Below are positions 1-6,629 of a DNA stretch of 12,019 bases, piece by piece; the stretch's first letter is position 1; each line of letters opens with the position of its first letter. The notes beneath the pieces were generated by a model. That model was not told the origin of the DNA, searched no databases, and saw only the letters and a program-made list of their open reading frames with translations. Source of the DNA: Thermoleophilia bacterium. GTDB taxonomy: Bacteria; Actinomycetota; Thermoleophilia; Gaiellales; Gaiellaceae. The stretch lies in NCBI GenBank assembly GCA_014534415.1, contig JACVRM010000053.1, positions 1 through 12,019 of the forward strand, written 5' to 3'. Made by a program: the position numbers and the translations under genes.

Positions 1-879
1 CGCGAGAGCCGCCGCGAGATTGCGGGGCGGCGTTTCGACGCGCTCGGCGCCGTCACGGTCACGGCCGGTCTCGTCGTGCTCGTCTACACGATCTCGGAAG
101 CGCCCGACGTCGGCTGGGCGACGTTTCGCACGATCGCCCTGCTCGCGCTGTCGGCCGTGCTCCTCGCCATCTTCCTGGCGTGGGAGACGCGCACGCGGGC
201 GCCCCTGATGCCGCTCGGAATCTTCCGGATCCGGCTGGTCGCCTCCGCGAACCTGATCGGCTTTCTCCAGGCGGCCGGCATCTTCGGCCACTTCTTCCTG
301 CTCACGCTCTACATGCAGCAGGTGCTCGGCTACTCGGCACTCCAGACCGGCGTCGGGTTCCTCGCCACGGCCGGCACGGCGGTCGTCATGGCCGGCTTCG
401 CACAGGCCCTCGCGACGAGGATCGGGCCGAAGCCGGTGCTGCTGACCGGGCTCAGCGCGCTCTGTGCGGGCATTCTCTGGTACACCCAGATCTCGGCCGG
501 CGGCAGCTACTTCGCGGACCTGATGCCCGGCTTCTTCGCGGTCGGAGTCGGGCTGCCGTTCTCGTTCATCCCGATCAGCATCCTCGCGCTCGGCGGCGTG
601 CCGCACCGCGACGCGGGACTCGCTTCGGGGCTGATCAACACGTCGCAGCAGATCGGCGGTGCGGTCGGCGTGGCCGTCATCTCGACGGTGGCGATCGAGC
701 ACGCGGAGACGTTGCTCGGCGACGGCGCGGCGCCGCCGATCGCATTCACGGAGGGGTTTCAGTGGGGTTTTTGGGTCGGGTTCGCCGTCTGGCTGACGGC
801 CCTCCTCGCGGCGCTCGTGCTGATCCGCCGTGAGGAGATCCCTGCCGAACTCGCGGCGGAAGGGGCTCCCGCGGCGTAG
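1..879 (+). CDS. MFS drug-efflux transporter, DHA2 (EmrB/QacA) type, C-terminal part
   Basis: The reading frame is open from the first base and ends at TAG 877-879, giving 292 residues; the N-terminal half lies outside the window. It begins in a cytoplasmic loop (RESRRE..GRRFDALGA), a typical mid-protein position in 14-TM DHA2 exporters. Hydrophobic segments lie at about residues 14-31, 43-61, 82-104, 117-138, 146-163, 173-196, 215-232 and 254-275. Two family-typical stretches are visible: LTLYMQQVLGYSALQTG (101-117) and AGLASGLINTSQQIGGAVG (205-223). The family uses proton motive force to export hydrophobic drugs or metabolites across the inner membrane. The substrate cannot be read from this part. 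The tail is short and alanine-rich. No same-strand gene follows closely, so it probably ends its transcription unit. Confidence 0.9.
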   Translation, partial: RESRREIAGRRFDALGAVTVTAGLVVLVYTISEAPDVGWATFRTIALLALSAVLLAIFLAWETRTRAPLMPLGIFRIRLVASANLIGFLQAAGIFGHFFLLTLYMQQVLGYSALQTGVGFLATAGTAVVMAGFAQALATRIGPKPVLLTGLSALCAGILWYTQISAGGSYFADLMPGFFAVGVGLPFSFIPISILALGGVPHRDAGLASGLINTSQQIGGAVGVAVISTVAIEHAETLLGDGAAPPIAFTEGFQWGFWVGFAVWLTALLAALVLIRREEIPAELAAEGAPAA

Positions 880-1014
880 CGCGGGCGGGAACCGGTCGGC
901 GCGGGCGATTGTCCCTCGACCGAGCGATCCCGGCTCCCCGAGATGGGGGATTTGCAGGATTTTTGGTTTCGCGCTGCGGAAGAGCGGCCACTACTTGCGC
1001 AATGCCACCAGGAG

Positions 1015-1170
1015 GGTCGAAGAGGACCGGCGTGGGAGGCAACGGCCAAGCGAACCACGTCGGTACGGCTTCCGCGCGTGACCGCCAAGGGGCGGGCGCG
1101 CCGCTAGGCAAGACAGATCCCTCCCCCAGGGAGCCGCGAGGAGGTGCCGCCCGGCGGTCCGGGCGGCACC
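1015..1170 (+). ncRNA. Candidate structured RNA or leader, class unknown
   Basis: Read as plus-strand RNA, this stretch holds a 10-bp stem (ACCGGCGTGG 1026-1035 with CCACGTCGGT 1055-1064, one G-U pair). Its loop can form a small inner hairpin (GGC 1038-1040, AACG, GCC 1045-1047). Next is a two-part stem (GCGCG 1074-1078 with CGCGC 1097-1101, enclosing CCGCC 1082-1086 with GGCGG 1091-1095 around AAGG). Then comes a short hairpin with a C-run loop (TCCCT 1118-1122, CCCCC, AGGGA 1128-1132), and finally the terminator-like stem. A chain of hairpins ending in a terminator suits a small RNA or an attenuating leader of the VOC gene. In GC-rich DNA, chance stems are common, so this stays a candidate. 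The C-rich loop recalls the actinobacterial 6C RNA, but only one such loop is present. Confidence 0.35.
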
Positions 1171-1180
1171 CCTTCCTTCT
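1143..1180 (+). terminator. Strong intrinsic terminator-like hairpin
   Basis: A perfect 12-bp inverted repeat (GGTGCCGCCCGG 1143-1154, loop CGGT, CCGGGCGGCACC 1159-1170) is followed on the plus strand by the pyrimidine run CCTTCCTTCT. The T content is modest but usual for GC-rich actinobacteria. It ends only 21 bases before the VOC start, so it either terminates something transcribed upstream or acts as an attenuator for the VOC gene. Confidence 0.65.
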
Positions 1181-1185
1181 AGGCT
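1180..1185 (+). promoter_or_regulatory. Candidate -10 element (TAGGCT) of the VOC gene
   Basis: TAGGCT fits the actinobacterial TAnnnT -10 pattern and sits at -12 to -7 relative to the GTG at 1192, exactly where a leaderless transcript would place it. No Shine-Dalgarno sequence precedes that GTG. No clear -35 box is visible, because the position falls inside the terminator stem. Confidence 0.4.
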
Positions 1186-1191
1186 CTCTGC

Positions 1192-1602
1192 GTGCCCGGC
1201 ATGCCCGTCACGGGTGTTAGCGAGCTGGTGCTCGAGGTTGTCGACCTCCAAGCGGCCGAGCACTTCTACGCCGGCGTGCTCGGCCTGCCCGTCGTCGAAC
1301 GCTGGGAGCAGCGCGAGGCCGTCTGGTTGATGGCGGGCGACCGGACGCGAATCGGGCTCTGGCGTCCGCAGGTCGGTCTCGCGGGTGGCCGCGGCGGCGT
1401 GCACGTGCATTACGCGATGCATCTGGCGGAAGGCGAGTTCGACGCTGCCGCCGAGCGGCTCCGCGAGCACGGCTACGAGCCCGAGGAGCACACGTTCGGC
1501 GGCTACGACGACAGCCGCGCCGCCTACGTGACCGACCCGGACGGCAACGTCGTCGAGCTGTGGACCTGGGACGTCGCGCGGCATCTGGAAGAAGGCGATT
1601 AG
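1192..1602 (+). CDS. VOC-family (glyoxalase/bleomycin-resistance fold) protein
   Basis: This is 136 residues, the usual size of a single two-module VOC protein, and cytoplasmic with no signal peptide. Module 1 shows the ELVLEVVDLQAAEHFYAGVLGL pattern (residues 11-32). Module 2 has GGVHVHYAMHL (68-78) and the hallmark DPDGNVVELW (115-124), with Glu122 at the usual C-terminal metal-ligand site. The first metal-ligand position, normally His, appears to be Glu11; His71 or His73 may supply another ligand. The family includes lyases, dioxygenases, thiol transferases and drug-binding proteins, so the reaction is not assignable. I chose the GTG at 1192 because a -10 element is correctly spaced for a leaderless mRNA; ATG at 1201 in the same frame is the alternative and loses three residues. 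The neighbours give no pathway hint. Confidence 0.85.
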   Translation: MPGMPVTGVSELVLEVVDLQAAEHFYAGVLGLPVVERWEQREAVWLMAGDRTRIGLWRPQVGLAGGRGGVHVHYAMHLAEGEFDAAAERLREHGYEPEEHTFGGYDDSRAAYVTDPDGNVVELWTWDVARHLEEGD

Positions 1603-1707
1603 CCCGCGTTCGTCAGCTTCGCGTCACCCGCTCACCTGCGCGGCGCCGCCAGGTCGAGCGGCGCGACGAGGAACCTCAGCTGGTCGCCTCGGCCGTGGCT
1701 GCCTCCG

Positions 1708-2103
1708 TCACTCGTGCCCCGCTGCCTCCTCGTCGGCGATTCCGACCGAGAAGTGCGCCTGGACGAGCTTCCACCGGCCGTCCTCCCGACGCCAGACGGA
1801 TGTCATCCGCGTCTCGAGCTCCGGTCCGCCCGGGAGCGTGAACACGGGCGTGTCCGCGGCCCACCCGACCGAACCATCCTCCCAGGCGCGCAGCGCGCCG
1901 CCGGCCCGCAGGCCGACGCCCTCCATCCCGAACTCGCGGACGATCTTCTCGCGCCCGACGTGGAACTCGTGGGGCGCCGTGCCGATCATCATCGCGTCGT
2001 CCACGCGCGCCAGGATCTCGCGATCGAAGCGATCCGGATCGTTTGCGGTGAACGCCGCGTAGAACCCGAGCAGCGCATCGCGAACTGCGGTCGACTCGTG
2101 CAT
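1708..2103 (-). CDS. SnoaL/NTF2-like fold protein (SnoaL_3/DUF4440 type)
   Basis: This is 131 residues, read from ATG 2103-2101 to TGA 1710-1708. The pattern is that of a small cone-shaped alpha+beta barrel: an N-terminal helix (STAVRDALLGFYAAFTANDPDRF, residues 4-26), GTAPHEFHVGREKI (41-54), then strands ending in TSVWRREDGRWKLVQAHFSVGI (101-122). The closing R-DGRWK-V--HFS pattern is typical of SnoaL_3 and DUF4440 proteins. These include polyketide cyclases, ketosteroid-isomerase relatives and many proteins without known activity, so no reaction is claimed. A purine-rich ribosome-binding site (GGGGAGG, complement of 2108-2114) sits four bases before the ATG. It diverges from the thioredoxin-domain gene and converges on the VOC gene. 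A much longer frame continues upstream but has no protein-like composition there. Confidence 0.85.
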   Translation of the reverse strand: MHESTAVRDALLGFYAAFTANDPDRFDREILARVDDAMMIGTAPHEFHVGREKIVREFGMEGVGLRAGGALRAWEDGSVGWAADTPVFTLPGGPELETRMTSVWRREDGRWKLVQAHFSVGIADEEAAGHE

Positions 2104-2131
2104 GGCTCCTCCCCTCGTCGCTACACCGCGA

Positions 2132-2161
2132 TGTATACGGCGCGCCGGCACGGGTATCCAA
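2132..2161 (-). promoter_or_regulatory. Candidate promoter of the SnoaL-like gene
   Basis: Reading the minus strand, TTGGAT (complement of 2156-2161) and TATACA (complement of 2132-2137) are 18 bases apart. Both loosely resemble -35 and -10 boxes of a housekeeping sigma factor. Transcription would start near 2125, leaving a short leader that contains the ribosome-binding site. It overlaps the candidate promoter for the divergent gene, so the two could interfere. Confidence 0.3.
2133..2160 (+). promoter_or_regulatory. Candidate promoter of the thioredoxin-domain gene
   Basis: GGGTAT at 2152-2157 lies 15 bases after GTAT (2133-2136). This resembles the stress sigma (SigB/SigF group) pattern GNNT-N14-16-GGGTAT. 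Alternatively, TATCCA at 2155-2160 sits at -12 to -7 of the ATG at 2167, the spacing expected for a leaderless transcript. Either reading starts the mRNA at or within a few bases of the ATG. No Shine-Dalgarno sequence precedes that ATG. Confidence 0.35.
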
Positions 2162-2166
2162 CGAGC

Positions 2167-4131
2167 ATGAACCTTCTCGCGCACGAGACGAGCCCCTACC
2201 TGCTGCAGCACGCCGACAATCCGGTGAACTGGTACCCGTGGGGCGACGAGGCGTTCGCGCGCGCCCGGGCCGAGGACAAGCCGGTCCTGCTCTCGGTCGG
2301 CTACTCCGCCTGCCACTGGTGCCACGTCATGGAGCACGAGTCGTTCGAGGACGACGAGACGGCGCGGCTGATGAACGAGCTGTTCGTCAACGTCAAGGTC
2401 GATCGCGAGGAGCGGCCCGACGTCGACTCGCTCTACATGGACGCGGTCGTCACGCTGACCGGGCACGGCGGCTGGCCGATGACCGTCTTCCTGACGCCGG
2501 ACGGGGAGCCGTTCTACGGCGGCACGTACTACCCGCCGGAGCCGCGCCACGGGATGCCGGCGTTCTCGGAGGTGCTGACCGCCGTTGCGGAGGCGTACCG
2601 CGAGCGCCGCGGCGCCGTGACGCGCTCCGCGCAGCAACTCGTGGAGGCCGTGCGCCGGTCGAGCGAGCTGGGCGCTTCGTCCGACCCGCTGACGGAGGAC
2701 GTGCTCCGAGCGGCGGCGGGCGGGCTGGGGTCGACGTTCGACGCGCGGTGGGGCGGGTTCGGCGGCGCTCCGAAGTTCCCGCCCGCGTCGGCCCTCGAGT
2801 TCCTGCTCCGCGCGCACCGGCGCTACGGCGACGACGAGCCGCTCGCGATGGTCCGCGCGACGCTCGACGGAATGGCCGCGGGGGGTATGTACGACCTCGT
2901 CGGCGGCGGCTTCCACCGCTACTCGGTCGACGCGCAGTGGCTCGTGCCGCACTTCGAGAAGATGCTGTACGACAACGCGCTGCTCGCGTCGACGTACCTC
3001 CACGGGTGGGCCGTGACTGGCGAGGAGCGCTACCGTGCCGTCGCCGAGGAGACGCTCGAGTACATGCTGCGCGAGCTGTCGCTCCCGGAGGGCGGGCTCG
3101 CGTCCGCGCAGGACGCCGACACGGACGGTGTCGAGGGGCTCACGTTCACGTGGACGGCCGACGAGCTCGCCGAGGTGCTCGGCGAATCGCGGGCGGCAGG
3201 CGAGCTGCTCCAGCCGTTCGAGCACGGGCGCTTCGTGCTGCGCGGCGAGCTGTCGGTGGACGAGCGCGCGCGCCTGTTCGAGGCGCGCGAACGGCGTCCC
3301 AAGCCGGTGCGAGACGACAAGGCGATCGCGTCGTGGAACGGCCTCGCGCTCGCGGCCCTCGCCGAGGCGGGCTTCCGCCTGGGGCGCGACGACCTGCTCG
3401 AGCGGGCGCGCGGCGTGGCGGAGTTCCTGCTCGGCGCGCTGTCGGACGCGGACGGGCGGCTGCTACGGAGCTACCGCGCGGGCCAGGCCAAGCACACCGG
3501 CTTCCTGGGCGACTACGCGGACGTCGCGAACGGCCTGCTCGAGCTCCACGCGGCGGACGGCGATCTGCGCTGGCTCAAGGAGGCGCGCCGCCTCGCGCTG
3601 CTCGCGATCGAGCTCTTCGCCGACGAGGAACGTGGTGGCTTCTACCTCTCGCCCTCGCACGGCGAGCGGCTCGTCGCGCGCAAGAAGGAGTTCGACGACC
3701 ACCCCACGCCGTCCGGGAATTCGATGCTTGCGTACGTGCTGCTCCGCCTCGCTCGGATCCACGGCGATGCGCAGCTGGAACAGCGGGCGGCCGGCGTGCT
3801 GCGACTCGTCCGCACCGGTCTGGTGCGGGCGCCCGGAGCCTTCGGCCACGCGCTCTGCGCGCTCGACCTCTACCTGTCGCCGCCGCGTGAGCTGGCGATC
3901 GTCGGCCCGCGCGAGGACTCGGCCACCAGGGAGCTGGCGCACGCGGCGCTTCGCGAGTGGCAACCGAACACGGTGGTCGCCTGGTCGCCCCGAGCGGACG
4001 ACTCCCAGGCACAACGCGTTCCGCTCCTCGCCGGCAAAGACGTGGTCGACGGTCGCCCCGCCGTTTACGTGTGCGAGAGCTTCGCGTGCCACGCGCCGAT
4101 AACAGAGGCGGCCGCTCTCGCCGGCACCTGA
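2167..4131 (+). CDS. YyaL/SPATA20-like thioredoxin-domain protein (DUF255)
   Basis: This is 654 residues, a little shorter than the roughly 680-700 common in the family. The N-terminus reads NLLAHETSPYLLQHADNPVNW (2-22), the invariant opening of this family, which fixes the ATG at 2167 although the frame is open further upstream. A thioredoxin-like domain follows with a CHWC redox-type motif (Cys49-Cys52, in SACHWCHVMEHESF) and GGWPMTVFLTPDG (101-113). The remainder is an (alpha/alpha)6-barrel-like domain with GGFGGAPKFPP (196-206) and HFEKMLYDNALL (262-273). The C-terminus carries a second cysteine pair in VCESFACHAP (Cys636, Cys641). There is no signal peptide, so it is probably cytoplasmic. 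The family is widespread, but to my knowledge its biochemical role is not settled. The region around residues 320-380 is shorter than usual, which explains the reduced length. Confidence 0.93.
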   Translation: MNLLAHETSPYLLQHADNPVNWYPWGDEAFARARAEDKPVLLSVGYSACHWCHVMEHESFEDDETARLMNELFVNVKVDREERPDVDSLYMDAVVTLTGHGGWPMTVFLTPDGEPFYGGTYYPPEPRHGMPAFSEVLTAVAEAYRERRGAVTRSAQQLVEAVRRSSELGASSDPLTEDVLRAAAGGLGSTFDARWGGFGGAPKFPPASALEFLLRAHRRYGDDEPLAMVRATLDGMAAGGMYDLVGGGFHRYSVDAQWLVPHFEKMLYDNALLASTYLHGWAVTGEERYRAVAEETLEYMLRELSLPEGGLASAQDADTDGVEGLTFTWTADELAEVLGESRAAGELLQPFEHGRFVLRGELSVDERARLFEARERRPKPVRDDKAIASWNGLALAALAEAGFRLGRDDLLERARGVAEFLLGALSDADGRLLRSYRAGQAKHTGFLGDYADVANGLLELHAADGDLRWLKEARRLALLAIELFADEERGGFYLSPSHGERLVARKKEFDDHPTPSGNSMLAYVLLRLARIHGDAQLEQRAAGVLRLVRTGLVRAPGAFGHALCALDLYLSPPRELAIVGPREDSATRELAHAALREWQPNTVVAWSPRADDSQAQRVPLLAGKDVVDGRPAVYVCESFACHAPITEAAALAGT

Positions 4132-4169
4132 CCGAGTTGGTGGCTCTTACGCGACCAAGTTCGCGAACG

Positions 4170-4199
4170 ACGAAGCGCCCGGTCTCCCGGGCGCTTCGT
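4170..4199. terminator. Bidirectional terminator-like hairpin between convergent genes
   Basis: A perfect 13-bp inverted repeat (ACGAAGCGCCCGG 4170-4182, loop TCTC, CCGGGCGCTTCGT 4187-4199) lies in the 85-base gap between the convergent thioredoxin-domain and MMPL genes. Neither side has a strong T-run, but position and stem strength suggest it stops transcription from both directions. Confidence 0.7.
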
Positions 4200-4216
4200 A
4201 TCGGTGAGACGCGGTC

Positions 4217-6451
4217 CTAGCGGCCGGCCGGATGCAGCGCAGGAGCTGCGCGGACCGGGGTGCCGCGATCCTCGTCGTGCTCGAGCTTCGGCAGCCAGCC
4301 GAGCCAGTTCGGCAGGTACCAGTTGCGGTCGCCGAGCAGGCTCATCGTCGCCGGCAGCAGCACCGCGCGGACGATGGTGGCGTCGATCAGCACGGCGGCC
4401 GCCAGGCCGATGCCCATCTCCTTGAAGTCGATGATCGGCATCGTGGCGAAGACGGCGAACGTGGCGACCATGACCGTTGCGGCGCTCGTGACCACGCCGG
4501 CCGTGGACTTGATCCCGTGCGCGACGGCCTGCTCGTTCGAGAGCCCGCGGCCGTAGGCCTCACGGACGCGGCTCAGGATGAACACGTGGTAGTCCATCGA
4601 GAGGCCGAACAGGATCACGAACAGGAACATCGGCAGCCACGGAGCGATGCCGCCGTTCGACTGGAAGCCGAACAGGCTCTCGCCCCAGCCCCACTGGAAG
4701 AGCACGACCAGCAGGCCGTAGGCGGCTCCCACCGACAGCAGGTTCAGGACGACCGCCTTGACGGCGACGACGACTGAGCGGAACGCGGCCGTGAGCAGGA
4801 AGAACGCGAAGACGAGCACGAAGCCGAACACGAGCGGCGCCGACGTCGTCATGCTGTCCGTCCAGTCCTTGTCGGCGGCCGTCACGCCCGTCACCGCGTA
4901 CTCGACGCCGTCGACCTTGCCGAGCGTCGCCGGCAGCAGGTCGTCCCGCAACGTTGCGAGCGCGGCCTTGGAGACGTCGTCGGTGCCCTTGCCGTCGAGC
5001 GGGATGTCCACCGTGGCGACCGTGCGGTCGACGTTCGTGTCGACGACGATCGGAGCGTTCATCTGCCCGCTGTCGAGCGCCCGCCGCTTCAGCTCCGCGA
5101 TCGCCTCGCGGACGTCGGGCGACGCGACGTCGTCCGCCTTGACCGCGACGCGCGCCGGATCGTTGCCGCCCGGGAACGCGTCCTCGAGCTTACGGATCGG
5201 CTCGACTTCGGCAATGTCCACGTCCTCCACGCCCGTCGCGGCGGGGTTGATGCCGAACGCGGGGACGGTGAGGGCGACGAGCACTGCGGCGGCGATGACG
5301 GCCGACACGACCGGGCGGCGGAGGACGCGGTCGAGGATCGCTCCCCAGAACCGGCCCTCGCCGTCCTTGCTGCGCAGCCGGTGAAGGAGCGGGATGCGGC
5401 CCTTCTCGACCCGGTCGCCGAGCTTTGCCAGCAGCGCCGGAAGCACGGTGAGCGAGCCGAGCATCGCGACGGCGACGACCATCATCGTGCCGATCGAGAA
5501 GGACATGAACGTCTTGTCGCCGGAGAAGAACATGCCGGCCATCGCGATCATCACGGTCAGCCCCGAGATCAGGACCGCCCGTCCCGACGTCGCGGCGGCG
5601 GCCTCGAGCGCTGCCGATTCACCGCGTCCGGCCTTGCGCTCCTCGCGCTCACGCCGCAGATAGAAGAGCGAGTAGTCGACGCCCACGGCGAGCCCGATGA
5701 GCAGGATGACCTCGGCGATCTGCTCGTCCACCGCGACCAGCTGGCTCGGCAGCGCGACGAGGCCGACGGTGGCGAGGACGGCGGTGATGGCCAGCAGCAG
5801 CGGCGCGAGCGCCGCGACGGCGGAGCCGAACACGAACAGCAGGATCACGAGCGCGAGCGGGATCGCGATCAGGCCGATCTTGGCGAGCATGCTGGCGAAC
5901 TTCTCGTCCAGCGTCTTCTGCGTGCTGACGCTGCCCAGCTCCTCGATGTAGAAGTCCGGGTGGCGCGCCTGCGCGCGGTCCACTGCCGCCTCGATCTTCT
6001 CGATGTACGTGCTGGCCTGGTCGAAGTCGCCGTCGGGCCGGAACGTGACCATGACGGCGCGGCCGTCGTTCGAGATCTGGTCGTCCTGGCCCGGAGCGAG
6101 CGGTGACTCGAGCTCCCGCACCTGCCGGAAGCCGCGGAGCGTGTTCGTCACGTCCTCGATCGCCGCCTGGAAGGCGGGATCCTTGGCGGTGAGCGACTCC
6201 GACTCGATCAGCACGATCTCGTCCTGTTCGTCCTGCTTGGCCGGAAAGCCCGCGTCGATGATCTGGTCGGCCTTGCGCGCCTCGCCGACGTTGCTGTCGG
6301 ACGTCTCGAGGTACTTCGTGCCGACCGCGCTCCCGATCGCGACCGACGCGACCACGAAGGCGAGCCAGCCGAACACGGCGGTCTTCCAGTGATTTGCACT
6401 CCAGCGGCCCATGCGTGCCGCGAAGTTGTTCGAATGCTTGAGAGGTGACAC
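4217..6451 (-). CDS. MMPL-family RND transporter
   Basis: This is 744 residues with two repeated halves, each one TM helix, a large extracytoplasmic domain, then a TM bundle. TM1 is at about 23-43. The first periplasmic-type domain (44-185) is followed by TMs at about 190-345; a second single TM (379-400), domain (401-535) and TM bundle (540-705) follow. Both proton-relay-type Asp-Tyr pairs are present: GVDYSLFYLRRERE (257-270; Asp259, Tyr260) and GLSMDYHVFILSRVRE (616-631; Asp620, Tyr621), in the positions known from MmpL3. MMPL proteins move lipids, siderophores or other hydrophobic compounds across the membrane; the substrate here is unknown. I chose GTG 6451-6449 because AAAAGGAG (complement of 6459-6466) precedes it by seven bases. 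A 27-residue upstream extension (to 6532) looks non-coding. The short tail after TM12 is polar. Confidence 0.93.
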   Translation of the reverse strand: MSPLKHSNNFAARMGRWSANHWKTAVFGWLAFVVASVAIGSAVGTKYLETSDSNVGEARKADQIIDAGFPAKQDEQDEIVLIESESLTAKDPAFQAAIEDVTNTLRGFRQVRELESPLAPGQDDQISNDGRAVMVTFRPDGDFDQASTYIEKIEAAVDRAQARHPDFYIEELGSVSTQKTLDEKFASMLAKIGLIAIPLALVILLFVFGSAVAALAPLLLAITAVLATVGLVALPSQLVAVDEQIAEVILLIGLAVGVDYSLFYLRREREERKAGRGESAALEAAAATSGRAVLISGLTVMIAMAGMFFSGDKTFMSFSIGTMMVVAVAMLGSLTVLPALLAKLGDRVEKGRIPLLHRLRSKDGEGRFWGAILDRVLRRPVVSAVIAAAVLVALTVPAFGINPAATGVEDVDIAEVEPIRKLEDAFPGGNDPARVAVKADDVASPDVREAIAELKRRALDSGQMNAPIVVDTNVDRTVATVDIPLDGKGTDDVSKAALATLRDDLLPATLGKVDGVEYAVTGVTAADKDWTDSMTTSAPLVFGFVLVFAFFLLTAAFRSVVVAVKAVVLNLLSVGAAYGLLVVLFQWGWGESLFGFQSNGGIAPWLPMFLFVILFGLSMDYHVFILSRVREAYGRGLSNEQAVAHGIKSTAGVVTSAATVMVATFAVFATMPIIDFKEMGIGLAAAVLIDATIVRAVLLPATMSLLGDRNWYLPNWLGWLPKLEHDEDRGTPVRAAPALHPAGR

Positions 6452-6629
6452 TTGGTATCTCCTTTTCTGGTTTCGGGTGCTGCCTTGTGGTTGCAGGGTC
6501 GCACCGAGCCCGCGCGGCGGGAATGCGGCCAACAGGCGTCTTGGGGTGCGGGTATCCGCACTCCGCCGCGGCTGCCCGGCCCGGGTGCGGCGCGGTTACG
6601 CTGACGGCGACGACGGGGAGGTACGCGGC
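6452..6629. promoter_or_regulatory. Divergent intergenic region of the MMPL and AAA genes, with a palindrome
   Basis: These 178 bases separate two divergent starts. Next to the MMPL gene is a strong ribosome-binding site. In the middle is an interrupted palindrome, GTGCGG (6546-6551), GTAT, CCGCAC (6556-6561), of a size suited to a dimeric regulator. For the AAA gene, TACGCT (6597-6602) fits a TAnnnT -10 element and GGGGAGG (6615-6621) fits a ribosome-binding site. No convincing -35 boxes are seen. Confidence 0.4.

Larger units (their letters stand above)
880..1191 (+). other. 312-base non-coding stretch with several hairpins
   Basis: No convincing reading frame fills this gap; the open frames crossing it have low-complexity Arg/Gly/Pro composition and no family resemblance. 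Its left part is less GC-rich (TTTGCAGGATTTTTGGTTTC at 951-970). It is preceded by a weak hairpin, TCCCC 935-939 with GGGGG 945-949, which could end the MFS transcript. From about 1015 to 1170 the sequence can fold into four consecutive hairpins, described separately. I could not match it to a riboswitch or small-RNA class that I know. Confidence 0.6.

Noticed and set aside
1015..1170. Assignment of the hairpin chain to a known class (6C RNA, cobalamin, SAM-IV, ZTP, RNase P RNA, SRP RNA)
   Set aside because: I compared the remembered conserved cores by eye and none matched. The single five-C loop is not enough for 6C RNA, which has two C-rich loops.
909..1220. Small plus-strand open frame across the 880-1191 gap
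   Set aside because: Its composition is Arg/Gly/Ala/Pro without hydrophobic periodicity, it has no ribosome-binding site, and it runs through the terminator stem into the VOC gene in another frame.
1708..3225. A 505-residue minus-strand open frame overlapping the thioredoxin-domain gene
   Set aside because: Only its last 131 residues (the SnoaL-like protein) look like a protein; the rest is Arg/Val/Glu-rich antisense of a well-recognised family, as expected in very GC-rich DNA.
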